This document shows, one piece after another, positions 1 through 11,254 of a stretch of DNA of 64,000 bases. The notes under the pieces were generated by a model. The model saw only the letters and a program-made list of their open reading frames with translations, was not told the origin of the DNA and made no database searches. The DNA is taken from contig NC_135715.1 of assembly GCF_964656455.1 (NCBI RefSeq), positions 146,065,935 through 146,129,934 on the forward strand. The letters are read 5' to 3'. The DNA is from Halichoerus grypus (Eukaryota > Chordata > Mammalia > Carnivora > Phocidae). Position numbers and translations under genes: made by a program. Each line of letters opens with the position of its first letter. Positions within the stretch are counted from its first letter, which is position 1.

Positions 1-790
1 GTGAGCAGAATGTGCATTCCAAGGATAGCAGAGGGTGTGAGGAGCCTCCTATCACTCGGGCCCAGTTTGTAGATCAACCAGCATTTTCTTGATGACCTCT
101 TCTAACAAAATTAACAGGAAAAACTGCATTCGTATACCCATTTTTATGCAAAAGTAATGACACTGATAAGGAAGGAGTGATCCCTGAAATAGGGACACCT
201 CAGGGGATGCACTTGAGAATCTTGAACTCAGATTTCCATGAACCCTCTAGGCTGGCATAAGTAGCTTTCTTGCTCTTGCTAGAGGATGTCAAAGTACCTT
301 TGATTGGAGATCATGAAAAAGAAACATCTGAGGCATATGACTTGTCCTCCTCAATTTCTGACCTCAACTTCCATTGTATTACTTCTAAAGAATCATTAGG
401 GCCAAGTCAACTACAGCATGACAATGAGGCCACAACCAGGTCTCACACCCCTCAGGGATAAAGGATCTGGGACACCCTATAAGGCAAGCAACTGAAGTTG
501 GCAACTAACTTAAAGATGAGGGGTATCCAAAGTAGATGGTGGAGCGAAGATGATAAATATCAGTTGCATTCTTGGGACCAAAACAGCACAGTTACTATAG
601 TGTATATGACTAAACCTTTTAATGTAGATCTGTCTTTTAGAGAATGTCACTAGCAGTTACCTTGGGAAATCATTGATAAGATGGAATGAATTTAACATGG
701 GCTATGAATGTATCAGTGCCCTGCCTATATCAACTTCACACATCATTTCCATGCACATCAGCTCAATTTTCAATTGCTAGCAACTGTATG
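1..790. other. Unrecognised non-coding stretch
   Basis: I recognise no gene or repeat family here. The longest open frame (270-461, 63 codons) has no familiar motif. The stretch abuts an antisense MLT2-type LTR, so part of it could be old ERVL-related sequence, but nothing seen proves this. Confidence 0.4.
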
Positions 791-1219
791 TTTGCATCTT
801 TGGCAGAGGACTTATCAGTCAAGTTTGAACCAGAGAAGCAGAAGCAGAATCAGTATCTCTCTCTCTCTCTCCAAGCATTGGCATGGCTTACACAATTGCA
901 AGAGTGGGTGAAGCAAGTCTGCAATCCATAGGGCAGGCAGAGTCAGGAAAGGGAGCATACAGCAGGCTGGGACACATGAACAAGGGTCAAAGCCCTTGTG
1001 TACCGGCAGAATTTCTTCTCTCTCTCAGGGAAGCCTCAGGCCCACATGTAAAGTCAGGACCAGACAGATTATCCAGGATCATCTTTATTTAAAGTCAACG
1101 AAGGGGCACTTTAATTACATCTGCAAAATCCCTAAACAGCAGTACCTAGATTAATGGTTGACTGAGTAAGTGAGGACTAGAGTCTAGTCAAGTTAGACAT
1201 ATCAAAAAAGTCATAATAG
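790..1219 (-). mobile_element. MLT2-type ERVL solitary LTR (degenerate)
   Basis: Read on the minus strand, the right part (about 1090-1219) holds the degraded 5' end of an MLT2 LTR, with remnants of CAAGTTGAC and of the TTAATCACATCT block. The left part ends near a GAACCAGAGAAGCAG remnant of the terminal GGTTCTGTTTCTCTGG block. A ccatagggcaggc segment and the antisense phrase cagaatttcttc...cagggaagcctcag also fit. No internal retroviral genes are visible on either side. Boundaries are approximate because divergence is high. Confidence 0.65.
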
Positions 1220-2481
1220 AGGGCTTTCTCCACTGGAAAGAGGACACTCTCTCCCCCTACTTCTGGCTCAGGCTGGCAGAGCCAGGGGATTAACTGGCCC
1301 TCCCAAACAGCCCTCAGCCAAAGATGAATGAGTGTTGGTGGGAAGTTGGGCTCTCCAGCCCTTTAGGCCGACTGACTCTAGGGTCTGTATCCTACACTGG
1401 CTCTCGGAGTTTCTGAGTGGGATTTAGTTCCGGTTGCTTACAGTTATACTAGTTTGATAGTCTACACTTTAGTGACAATTCCTACTCCTCTATTGGTTTC
1501 TCCTATGATCATCTTCCAAATAAGCTAATTTTGCTGGAAACCTTGCCTCCAGGTTTACTCTGAGGGAAGGCAAACAAAGACAATAAGTAATATATTACAT
1601 TACTGTTTAAGGAGTTGAGAAAATATTATGTTTATTTTAAATTTTCTTACATCATATTTAATCATTGCTACCTTTCTTTAAGAAAAAAGGGTAGTTCATA
1701 GATTCAGAAATATCAAATGGAAATTTTTGAAAGAATCTTAAATCAGGACAATATACATTTTTAATGCAAAATTATCATGCTTTGTTCTTTGCCCTTCCAT
1801 GATGGGATTAATGATCTGAGTGTACATATACTGAACACCATTGATTTGCTGAGCTGCTATGCTCTGAGTTTGAGAAGCATATATTTATCAGCGAAAGAGA
1901 GACTGTTGATGGCTAAGCAGGACTTTTACTGTAAATGCCATATTTACATATTTACATGGTTAATCCAACTTATAAGGTTCTGTCATATCTATTTACTAGA
2001 AATTTGAATTCATATATCTGAAATATTGAATTGGCCATGAGAGTAGAATAAGAAGGAGTGCATAGGAATGGGTGCTTTGATTTGGCTGACTAGTAAAAAT
2101 TAGTTAATTTTCTGTTACCAAGTAAGATACTTCTCCAAAAACTTACAAATAACTAATAATATTCTTGATCTTCCAGTAGGTAATTTTAATCAGTAATGTG
2201 GATTTAAGATCAAGTTCACCTTTACTAAAACATTTTTAAATCGCTGAAGATTTCATTGCATTATAAAACATTTTTATTTCCTTAAACGTGAAATCCAGTC
2301 TACTTTCTTTGAAAATTATTCTACCCCCCCCCCCCGAAATCTACTGCCTGTGGTAAAAATGTAAGTTGTTGCCATGTATTAAATGATGATTAAGAAAAAT
2401 TCAAGACATCTTTTTAGTTCGTTCTCATTATTGTGTCTGTTAAAGTAAAACTAAACCAGTATGACTACAGGTTAGATTATT
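1220..2481. other. Unique AT-rich sequence with a GC-richer patch and poly-C
   Basis: No gene or clear repeat is visible. About 1240-1440 is GC-richer than its surroundings and might be an old LTR remnant. A run of about 13 C occurs near 2322-2334. Open frames are short and featureless. Confidence 0.4.
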
Positions 2482-2498
2482 AAAAAATGCATGTTCGA

Positions 2499-2690
2499 TG
2501 GGCGCCTGGGTGGCTCAGTTGGTTAAGCGACTGCCTTCGGCTCAGGTCATGATCCTGGAGTCCCTGGATCGAGTCCCGCATCGGGCTCCCTGCTCGGCGG
2601 GGAGTCTGCTTCTCCCTCTGACCCTCCCCCCTCTCATGTGCTTGCTCTCTCTCATTCTCTCTCTCTCAAATAAATAAATTAAAAAAAAAA
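2499..2690 (+). mobile_element. Can-SINE (tRNA-Lys-derived)
   Basis: Full-length element: a GGGCGCCTGGGTGGCTCAGT head, GGTCATGATCC and GGGATCGAGTCCC-like blocks, a CT-rich middle and an AAATAAATAAATT(A)n tail. It is flanked by a perfect 17-bp target duplication, aaaaaatgcatgttcga, at 2482-2498 and 2686-2702. The perfect duplication indicates a fairly recent insertion. No coding capacity. Confidence 0.95.
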
Positions 2691-2702
2691 ATGCATGTTC
2701 GA

Positions 2703-4695
2703 AATTATTACAGTATTTCCAGCAAAATGTAGCAATTTCCCTGCATTTACCTTAGTAAATTATGGGTTGTTTAATGGATTGTTTCAGAGTAAGAAACGAA
2801 ACTTACTTCTTGGAGCAATTTAATTTGTTCAATCGATTAGTATTCTTCATGATATTATGCTTAGAAAAAACTGTCTGTTAAAGTTAGAGAAAAGATACCA
2901 AAAGCCAGTATTATAGATATTTTAAGCCTTTTTAAAAGCAACTGTATAGCCTTTGGAACCCAATGGTATTATTCATATGTTTATATACTTATATTTTCAT
3001 TAGAACAACATCTGCTTTGTGAAAATAATACCTACATTTGAAAATAATTTAATAGACACTGTGTCTGAGACTCTTAAGGACAAGTGTGAAATTGTTTTAT
3101 CTTCATTTTCTGGAGCTCTGGACAGCTGATTGAGACAGTACAGAGAGCATCTGCTGGAGGGGTAGCTCCTGGGATACTTGTCAAATTGATTGTGTTCAGA
3201 AACAACTGAGACACAAAAGAAAGAGAGCTTCTAATCACATTGCATTTAGAATGTTGTTCAAATCGGGAAACTGTAATTTAGAACTAAAAAGCTTTGCTTG
3301 ACATTTTAGAATTTTTAATTAACAGAATATTCTATTAGCTCATATATTTCTCTCCAGGTGACTAAAATGGATTTCCACCCGGGCTTTTTTTCCATATGCC
3401 ATAAACTTTTTGAATAAATAAGTAACACATTGATACATTAATTCTGATTCCATAGGCAGACTGCTATACCAAGGGCAGGAAACTAAAAGTCATTCCACTA
3501 TATTATTTTTTTTTTTAAGTACATTGCCAGTGACTTTGTTTTGTCTGTATGATTACACTGATTTTCAGTGACTAAAAATCATGCATACCTTATAAAGTAA
3601 TTGATTTTTCAAAGAACAATATAAGTGACTTAGGAAGTATAAAATTCTTGAAAAAATGAAAGCATCATCCATTTTTTCGAGTATATGCATATTTTATCAT
3701 CTTCTATCATTATCATTGTCATTACTTTCTTCCATTGATAGATCTCTTTCTTCACATAACTGTTGGAAAATAGAGGTTCATACACTATCAGAAGAAACCT
3801 GAAGAGTGCTAAATTGAAACAGATTCTTGTTTTTGCTATTATTAGATTTGTTGCTGACTAAATGTCTGGAAAGAAAAAGAATTCAATGTAAAAAGATTGT
3901 AATAAATTAAAGATGATTAATTAACAAGTATGATAGAAATCCTCTCAGGAATGCAATAAATGTGAATGCCAAGTATCCCTGATTGATGACAGCAAGAAGT
4001 ACAATTACACTTTTCCCCCCTCTATTCTTTCTTCACACGGTGCTAGTTGTGACTATTAATGAGAAGATAAAATGATGAAGGGATAAGAATATACCACTGT
4101 GGCATAAAAATTATTTTGAGCTGAAGACACTTGAGAATCAACAGATTCTCAGTAGAAAGGCTTTGTCTGAACACTACCCCCCTTACCCGCCTAAAAGTAG
4201 AGCCTTCCAAAAATAAAAGTCAACTGCTATAATCTCCCTTCAAGGGAAATTTACGCCTATTACTGGAAAGGAGAAGTCAGCAACTGAGTGAGAAATTGCA
4301 TAAACAAACATGATCACAACACTAACATACTTCCCCTAGAAGTTCTTAAAGTTCCATTTGTCTTTCCTAAAAGTCATTTGTTTTTTCTTTAAGTGACCTT
4401 TCTTCCCCTGTCCCATTCCTACTAAAATGGTATATAATCTCTAAATTCTAGCCACTTTTATGAGCCACTTCCCTTGTGAGCTTCCACGAACCGATGTGGA
4501 TAAACTTTGTCCTTTCTCCTGTTAATTTGTCTTTTATCAGTTTAATTTATGGGCCACAATTACTAATCCTAAAGTTTTTCCTCCCTGACAATGACAATAA
4601 CAATAAAGTAATTAACACTATACTAAACTCCAGCTTCTGTTTCTTTATTTTTCTCTTCACTTTGTGGTCTTTCTATTCCCTAATTTAATATGCTT
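2703..4695. other. Unique AT-rich sequence, no gene seen
   Basis: I see no recognisable coding sequence, RNA gene or mobile element. There is a short poly-T near 3508-3518. The open frame at 4476-4688 (70 codons) is hydrophobic by AT composition and has no support. Confidence 0.45.
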
Positions 4696-4707
4696 AAAAA
4701 CTGATCT

Positions 4708-4877
4708 TTTTTTAAAAAACATTTATATATTTGAGAGAGAGAGCACACAGGAGGGGAGAGTGGGCAGAGGGAGAGGGAGAGAATCGTCAAGCAGACTCCC
4801 CGCAAGACCCTGAGGTCATGACCCCCGAAATCAAGAGTTGGACAGACGCTTAACCAACTGAGCCTTCCAGGTACCCC
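4708..4877 (-). mobile_element. Degenerate Can-SINE
   Basis: Antisense Can-SINE: a T-rich tail, GAGAGAGAGAGCACACA, GAGGTCATGACCCCCGAAATC and CTTAACCAACTGAGCC, ending in the antisense head CCAGGTACCCC. Many differences from the younger copies point to an older insertion. An imperfect duplication (aaactga) flanks it. Confidence 0.9.
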
Positions 4878-5326
4878 AAACTGAGCCCTTTTTTATTTTT
4901 TAAATTTCTTTCTTTCTTACACTTTGTTTGCTTCCTCATCACCATCCTAAAATCATTTTGTGACGTCTGCTAAGAGCTTGCTTTTTATTCACATCACCTG
5001 CAGTGTAATGAAGTACTCTGTAAGAGTATGTTTCCATGGATTTCTGTGGCAGCAACATTCAATGGCTGAGCAAGCAAGGGATGAGAACAGGAGACAAAGG
5101 CGATGCAATTCACATGTCTCCTCAAGGGCACATTCTCATCTTGACACAGATGTGAATGACTTGCAAGTATTTTATGACCACTTGAATTTGCATTCTTATT
5201 TTGTGTGTGTATACCCAGAGTGATATATTCACTATAGGGACCATGGCTGAAACAAATGATTTCTAAAACATTATTAGATATTTCTGAATAGACTCAATAT
5301 TTAAAATATTATTCTCCATTACCTTA

Positions 5327-5535
5327 TTATTATTATTATTTAAGATTTATTTATTCATTTGAGGCACAGAGATACAGAGAGAGAGAGAGCATGAGCAGGG
5401 GGGGAGGCAGAGAGAGAGGGAGAAGCAGATTCCCCGCTGAGCCAGGAGCCCGATGCGGGACTCGATCCCAGGACCCTGGGATCATGACCTGAGCTGAAGG
5501 CAGACACTCAACCATCTGAGCCACCCAGGCGCCCC
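5327..5535 (-). mobile_element. Can-SINE
   Basis: Antisense full-length element with a (TTA)n tail, GAGCATGAGCAGGG, GAAGCAGATTCCCCGCTGAGC, GACTCGATCCCAGGACCCTGGGATCATGAC-type sequence and the CACCCAGGCGCCCC end. The target duplication ctccattac(c)tta lies at 5314-5326 and about 5536-5548. Confidence 0.95.
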
Positions 5536-5548
5536 CTCCATTACTTTA

Positions 5549-6180
5549 ATAATGAATATGTATTTTCAGTTAATATTTAAGCATTAACACAAATGATATA
5601 AGAAATAGACTACATTTGGCTTAATCACTCAGATTTATTGTAAAAATAGTGTTTTTACCTATGGCTTGATAATAGATACTTGCAATTCATCTGCAGTGAT
5701 CCTTGCCTCATCATTGGTGCTACAGCCCAGGATATGGTAGCATATTAGATAAATGACAATTAACTCAAATTTCCCTTGCAAATTCATGCTTCATTTCTCT
5801 GGCTAAAGAAAATACAACACCAATTGCCAGTATGGTTATAGTTGTTGTACTTATTACTTAAAGAGATCTTTTCTATTTAGCATTTTCTGTGCAGCCAGGT
5901 ATGAAATTAACCGGTGAGGCTACTTTGGGGGAATTTTTTTTTTTTTCTAGTTGATGTAATGTGAGTGAAGGGAAAGAGAACCAAGCAATGATCTTTATGT
6001 TCCATTTGGAGCATGTGTCTACAAAACATTTCCTTAGACAAATCTGTTCAAACTCCTAATTAAAATTGTCTTGGTCTGACAATTTTCAGAAGTCAGTAAC
6101 ATTTCATTTCATAAAACAGCACATCAAAATCACTTGGGAGGTCCTCTTTTGAAAAGTTGTTACCTCCAGGGTTGGGAATA
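5549..6180. other. Unique sequence, no gene seen
   Basis: No recognisable coding sequence or repeat apart from a short poly-T near 5935-5946. Confidence 0.4.
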
Positions 6181-6188
6181 GCATAGGG

Positions 6189-6377
6189 CAGTGGTTCTCA
6201 AATTTAAACACCTGTAAGAGAAAAATAGGGTGCTTATTAAAATATAGATTGCTGAATCCACTCCTAGACATTCTCGTTCAGGAGGACTGGGGTGAAGGCC
6301 TAATAATTTGCATTTCCAACCAGTTCCCAGGTGACGCTGAGGTTGCTAATATGGCAACAACAATTTGAGAACTACTG
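6189..6377 (+). mobile_element. MER5A-like hAT-Charlie non-autonomous transposon
   Basis: Begins CAGTGGTTCTCAAA and ends in the inverted counterpart TTTGAGAACTACTG. Internal phrases include ATTGCTGAATCCACTCC, TAATTTGCATTTC and TTCCCAGGTGACGCTGAGG. An exact 8-bp duplication, gcataggg, flanks it at 6181-6188 and 6378-6385, which is the hAT target-site size. It encodes no transposase. Confidence 0.93.
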
Positions 6378-6385
6378 GCATAGGG

Positions 6386-7362
6386 TGGAAAAAGTTTCAC
6401 AGATGATTCTTCTATCAACACTCCTGCAGTTGAAGTTTAGATTTATAAAAAGCAATATTAGAAATGAGGCAAAATTATATGGATCTATATCTACATAAAT
6501 TTTCTAAATCCAATTTGAGTTAATATATCCCAGAAACTTGTGGCCATTCTTAATATGTCCTGAAACATTTGGAGAAATATGAGTAAAATTATCTTTTTGA
6601 TGTAATTTCTCTCTCACACACATATACTGCAGGTTTTATGCTGGTTATAAAAATATTCCTGAATGGCTTCATACTGGCCAGGCTGGCATCAAAATTAGAT
6701 TTGTGAGGTGATGCTCTTTGAGGAGATTGTAAAACTAAGGCCATCTGCAAAGGAAAGGTGGTGGTGTCTACTTAATGATGGCTTTATCATAGCAAATATT
6801 ATAAAGCTATCTCTGTAATAAAAACAATTAGCCAATTATATATTCCAAAATGATTATCTAAGAAGAAAAGATATTAGCATGCTTAATTAATATTGACTAT
6901 ATAAAACAAAAAGAAAAATAATTTACATCTGTTAAAGTTTTCCAAATATTTGAATCAAAAGAAACACTGAATTTTCTATGAACTGTTAGTAATTAGTTAA
7001 CCACACTTACTATGCCTTTACTTAGCTGAATATTTGTAAATAAAACTACAAACTAATAACTAATAGTTTTGGGATCATAAGCATATGGTAATAAGCTGAT
7101 TGTCACAGTTTCCTGTTACAATTCTGGAATCATGTGAATTCTGACTAATCACCAAATACCACTAAAAATATGTTCTCAGCATGCTGATGAATGTATTGGA
7201 TAATTTTTTTTCCTACAGCAATAGGACATCCTACTTACTCCAAAAAATAACACTTCAGTGTAGCCTAATATGGTGGTGATTTACCCATTGATAACTAGAC
7301 TAATCAGAATAAAATAAGCCAGAAGTAAATGAAGTTAAATACATAATCAAAGTGACAATATT
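6386..7362. other. Unique AT-rich sequence, no gene seen
   Basis: No recognisable gene, RNA or transposon. The stretch nearest 7360 might be residual Tigger sequence that formerly joined the copy at 8054-8292; that match is weak. Confidence 0.4.
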
Positions 7363-7376
7363 TCTACATTTTTTCC

Positions 7377-7726
7377 AGTTTTATTGAGGTAAAATTGACA
7401 AATAAAATTATAGTATCTTTAAAGTGTAGAATGTGATGATTTCATATATGCACACATTGTAAAAGGATTTCCCCAATCAAGTTAATTAATACATCCATCA
7501 CCTCACATAGTTTACATTTTTGTGTGTGAGAACACTTAATATATAAACTCACAGCAAATTTCAATTATACAATACAGTATTATCAACTATAGTCATCACA
7601 TTATACATTAGATCCTCAGAATTTATTAATCTTATAACTGAAACTTTGTGTCTTTTTTATGCTGTCTCCAGTTTCCCCACAGTGCCCTTGGCAACCATGA
7701 TTTTACTCTCTGTTTCTATGAGTTTG
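7377..7726 (-). mobile_element. Old L1 (L1M-type) 3' UTR, 3' part of a chimeric retrocopy
   Basis: The plus strand reads the antisense L1 3' end: AGTTTTATTGAGGTAAAATTG, then CATCACCTCACATAG, ACAGTATTATCAACTATAGTC and ACATTAGATCCTCAGAA. About 350 bp is present, so the copy is heavily 5' truncated. Its 5' side passes without a gap into RPSA sequence in the same transcriptional direction at 7725-7727, which makes the two parts look like one insertion. Confidence 0.85.
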
Positions 7727-8054
7727 TCCAGTATTCCTGGATGATATGATGCTGACATCAGCCGGGTTTTCAATGGCAATAATGACAGGAGCTGACAGCA
7801 AAAGCTTCTTACAGGTTCTCTTCAGATTTAGGATGTAAATGCTATCACTTTTCCTTCTGTGGACGTACTGTTCCATTGAAGTCAAGGTTAGTGCCACCCA
7901 AGTGGGTTCCTGCTACAAGGAATTTGAGGCCATCCTCTTCTTTCATTTGCAGGACATCAAGGGTTCTAGACATTGTGAAAGTTTCCCTTTAAGTTATGAC
8001 AGGAATGCAGAACAACACTGTATGGACCCCTCCTGGGGTAGTGCAGAAAGACTC
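7725..8054 (-). pseudogene. RPSA: Processed pseudogene of 40S ribosomal protein SA, 3' truncated
   Basis: The minus strand encodes readable RPSA protein: a start codon at 7973-7971 with [10 protein letters not shown], then [39 protein letters not shown] and SSRNTGQ. A 2-bp loss after TNLDF shifts the frame, and several residues have changed, so it is dead. About 84 of RPSA's 295 codons remain. They are continuous, without introns, as expected of a retrocopied mRNA. Upstream of the ATG, about 80 nt resemble the mRNA 5' leader (AACTTAAAGGGAAA, GAGGGGTCCATAC), so the 5' end looks complete. The 3' end is replaced abruptly by L1 3' UTR in the same orientation. RPSA normally functions in the small ribosomal subunit; this copy should have no function. 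Confidence 0.92.
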
Positions 8055-8292
8055 TCATGTTTTTCTTAATAACATTTTTCCCCTCTGGATTACTTTATTA
8101 AGAATACAGTATATAATGCATATAACATACAGGATATGTGTTAATTAACTATTTATGTTATCAGTAAGGCTTCTGAGCAACAGTAGGCTATTAGTAGTCA
8201 ATTTTGGGGGGAGTCAAAAGTTATATGCAGATTTTCAACTATGTGGTGGGGAGTTAGCACCCCCAATTCTCATGTTGTTCAAGTGTCAACTC
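8054..8292 (-). mobile_element. Tigger2/MER2-type (TcMar) DNA transposon fragment
   Basis: The plus strand shows ACTTTATTAAGAATACAGTA, TAACATACAGGATATGTG, AGGCTATTAGTAG and GGGGAGTCAAAAGTTATA, ending GTTGTTCAAGTGTCAACTC, the antisense form of the GAGTTGACCCTTGAACAAC terminus. Only one terminal portion is present and there is no transposase. The RPSA/L1 chimera adjoins its inner end. Confidence 0.8.
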
Positions 8293-9595
8293 CATAGATC
8301 TTTCACCTCCTTGGTTAAATTTATATTTATTTATACTTATTATAAGTGTATTATTCTTTCTTATGCTACTGTAAGTGGTATTGTTTTAATTTCTCTTTAC
8401 ATATGTCAATCTACCAATTGAGATGATCATATGATTTTTATCATTAATTCTGTTAATGTGATATCAAATTTATTGATTTGTGTAGGTTGAACTATCCTTG
8501 CAACCCAGATTAAATCCTACTTGATTATGGTGTATGATTTTTTTTTTTTAAGGCTTAAATTCATGACCCTGAGATCAAGACCTAAGCTGAAATCGGGAGT
8601 TAGATGCTTAACTAACTGAGCCACCCAGGTGCCCCTATGGTGTATGACCTTTTTAATGTGCTGTTGATTTTTTTGTTGTTGTGGATAATATTTTGTTGAG
8701 GATCTCTGCTTCTTTATTAGTCAAGCATCTTACCCTGTAGTTGTCTTTTCTTATAGTGTCCTTGTCTGGTTTTGGCATCAGGGTGATGCTGGCTTCATAA
8801 AATGAGTTTGGATGCATACCCTCCTTCTTGAGTTTTGTGGAAGAATTTGAGTAGTATTGTTATTAATTTTTTTAAATGTTTGGTAGAATTCACCAGTACA
8901 GTCATCTCTTTGTGGGATTTTCTTTGTTGACATGTTTTTGATTCCTGCTTCAAACTCCTTACTCATGTTAGTCTGTTCAGATTTTCTACTTGGAAATCAT
9001 GAAATATCTTGTATGACCCTTCACATTCAGGCTATATGTGTTCTTAAAGCTAGCTGGTACGAGTCTCTTGTAGGCAGCATAGAGTTGGGTCTTTTTTCTT
9101 TTGGAAAATTTTAATCTGTGCATCCACTTTATGTCTTTTGATTAGAAAATTTAGTCCATTTATTTTAAAAACGATTATTGGTAAGTATGAGCCTGGAGGG
9201 GAGAGCTATGAGAAATGCTTATACATCTGTTTAGAAGCTGCTTCTTTGTTTACTATGGTCCTATGGCTGAGCCCTGTTGGCTCTTAGAGCTAGGTGTTTT
9301 GGGGAATTGCCCCTCATGTGGTAGCCTTAAATTTAGGGTGCTAGATGTGTGATATAACCCTTGAGTTCAGGGTTCTTCATTGTAAGACACTGTGCGCACT
9401 GAGGGTGTTGTTTATGGCCACAGTGTGTCTATCTTTCTTACCTGTTTTGATACATTCCTCAAAGTGTAGGAGTCAGTCTGTTAGTTTCTGGATTACTCTC
9501 AGGATTGATTCATGTGTAGCTATATATACATAGTACATCCATGGGAAGAAGGAAAGTCAGGAACCTCCTGTCTTGCCATCTTGGTGATGTCTCCC
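8293..9595 (-). mobile_element. Old L1 (L1M-type), fragmented ORF2 and 5' region
   Basis: The antisense of L1 reverse transcriptase sequence is recognisable on the plus strand: TCTTTCACCTCCTTGGTTAA, TTTTGGCATCAGGGTGATGC, GGCTTCATAAAATGAGTTTG and TTGGTAGAATTCACCAGT, then GTCTCTTGTAGGCAGCATAG. It ends near 9540-9595 with a 5' UTR-like CATGGGAAG...AGGAACCTCCTG...GCCATCTTGG. Stops and internal deletions are frequent. A short Can-SINE interrupts it at 8538-8635. Confidence 0.85.
8538..8635 (-). mobile_element. Short Can-SINE nested in an old L1
   Basis: About 98 bp made of an antisense poly-A tail and the tRNA-related head (ATTCATGACCCTGAGATCAAG, CTAACTGAGCCACCCAGGTG, CCCC end). The CT-rich middle is missing. 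A perfect 12-bp duplication, tatggtgtatga, at 8526-8537 and 8636-8647, shows it inserted as a unit into the L1. Confidence 0.93.
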
Positions 9596-9716
9596 AAAGT
9601 GATCATATTTTTAAAATGCCAAAATGTCTCTGCTTCAAAATATGTGGCTCTTGTTAAAAGATTTCATTATTTTACTTCATTTTATTTTGCATTTGCATTT
9701 ATTTTGTTTTTTTTTC

Positions 9717-9887
9717 TTTTTTAAAGATTTTATTTATCTATTCATGAGAGACAGAGAGAGAGAGAGGCAGAGGGAGAAGCAGGCTCCTAAGGAGCAGGGA
9801 GCCTGATGCGGGACTCCATCCCAGGACCCCGGGATCATGACCCAAGCTGAAGGCAGACGCTCAACCATCTGAGCCATCCAGGTGCCC
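9717..9887 (-). mobile_element. Can-SINE
   Basis: Antisense element: TTTTTTAAAGATTTTATTTA, ATTCATGAGAGACAGAGAG, GAGGGAGAAGCAGGCTCC, GATGCGGGACTCCATCCC, GAGCCATCCAGGTGCCC. The duplication tattttgtttttt flanks it at 9700-9712 and 9888-9900. The CATGAGAGACAGAGAG tail variant resembles the canid-type subfamily more than the other copies here. Confidence 0.94.
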
Positions 9888-9900
9888 TATTTTGTTTTTT

Positions 9901-10661
9901 ATTATTTAGTTAGGAGTCCCAATTTTAGGGACCAACACAAGTTCGAGTTTTTTAAAAATTTGATTTCTTATGCTCTTGTTCATTTGACACCCTATGCAAC
10001 TTTAATAATTTTATACATATGCATAATCTGTTTTCTGGCAACTGAATCATCTCTGAAATTACATTTTCCTTTTTCCTCAACTGTAAGGCATCATTTTCTT
10101 TAGAATCTGCAGATGTCATCAAATTAAAGAAAATATGGCTTTGGTACCACAGAACACAAATCCGGCTTCAAAATGTTACTCCCAGTGCCGTGCAAATTGC
10201 CAAAATATAAATTCATTCTGTTTAATATGTTATCAACTTAACAGATGGTATTCATGTGTGGGCATCCAAAAGACCATAGATGAGCATCAAGTATGTATGT
10301 CTGAGAGTAGAACTTCAGGCCAAGAATGCTGAGGCTGTTATCTTTTTTGAATATCTGCACCTCAGTGTCAATGACTCTGAAATCAGGAGCAGTAAAGAGG
10401 TGAATGAAATCCTTCATAATAAGCGGCATAATATGGAAAATCTGCAACTGATCTCACATTCTTCACCTACATATTTTTTAAAGCATTTTTAAAAAACATC
10501 TTGGTATAAGCGGAGGTTGTTCACATAAGACGAATGATTGTGTTGAGAAAGCAATTGAATAACATTTCATATATGGCATATAAAGCTTGTAAGGCAATTT
10601 TCAAAAAATATATAAAAATGTTGGGTTGTGTTGCCTGTATAATTGTGAATTATGGGTTTTT
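9901..10661. other. Unique AT-rich sequence, no gene seen
   Basis: Overlapping open frames of 65-73 codons occur on both strands at about 10135-10492. None carries a recognisable motif, start context or codon bias, so I do not call a gene. Confidence 0.4.
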
Positions 10662-10675
10662 AAAAAACACAGCAG

Positions 10676-10881
10676 AGGAGGTCCTGGGTGGTTCAGTCGA
10701 CTAAGCTTCCGACTCTTGATTTCAGCTCAGGTCATGATCTCAGGGTTGTGAGATCGAGGCCCACATCGGGCTCTGCACTGAGCGCAGTGTCTGCTTAAGA
10801 ATCTCTCTCTCCCTGTACTCGTTCCCTCACTCACGTGTGTGCATTCTCTCTCGCTCTCTCAAATAAATCAATAAAATCTTT
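10676..10881 (+). mobile_element. Can-SINE (older copy)
   Basis: GTCCTGGGTGGTTCAGTCGA, GCTCAGGTCATGATCTCAGG, CATCGGGCTCTGCACTGAGC, a CT-rich middle and AAATAAATCAATAAAATC followed by A. The CTCAGGGTTGTGAGATCGAG variant marks an older subfamily. The probable imperfect duplication is aaaaaacacagcagag / aaaaacacaatagaaag. Confidence 0.92.
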
Positions 10882-11254
10882 AAAAACACAATAGAAAGCA
10901 TATATTGAGTATGTTTTTACAAATATCATTTTCAAGCTAGCTTGAAAGTGGAACTTTCAACTTCTGCTTTTTATAAATGGAAATCTGAAGCACATAAATG
11001 CTAAGAAAATTCAATTCTCAAGGTCTTCTGTGAATTAGAGTAGTCCTGAGGCTAACACTTGGTTTAGGACTCCCAAAGTAATATTTTTCCCGTTAGTACT
11101 TGAATAACTAAAAAATATTTTGTGGACCTCTGCTTATAAGGTTTCTGCAGGTGCAGCTGGAAACAATCTATTTCAATAGAGGGAATTAAAGATAAGTACA
11201 AGTTAAGAGGCACAATTTCTCAACGGATTAATAGTGATGGCCATGGATCCACAA

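Noticed and set aside
7839..8069. Plus-strand 76-codon frame
   Set aside because: It is the antisense shadow of the RPSA retrocopy.
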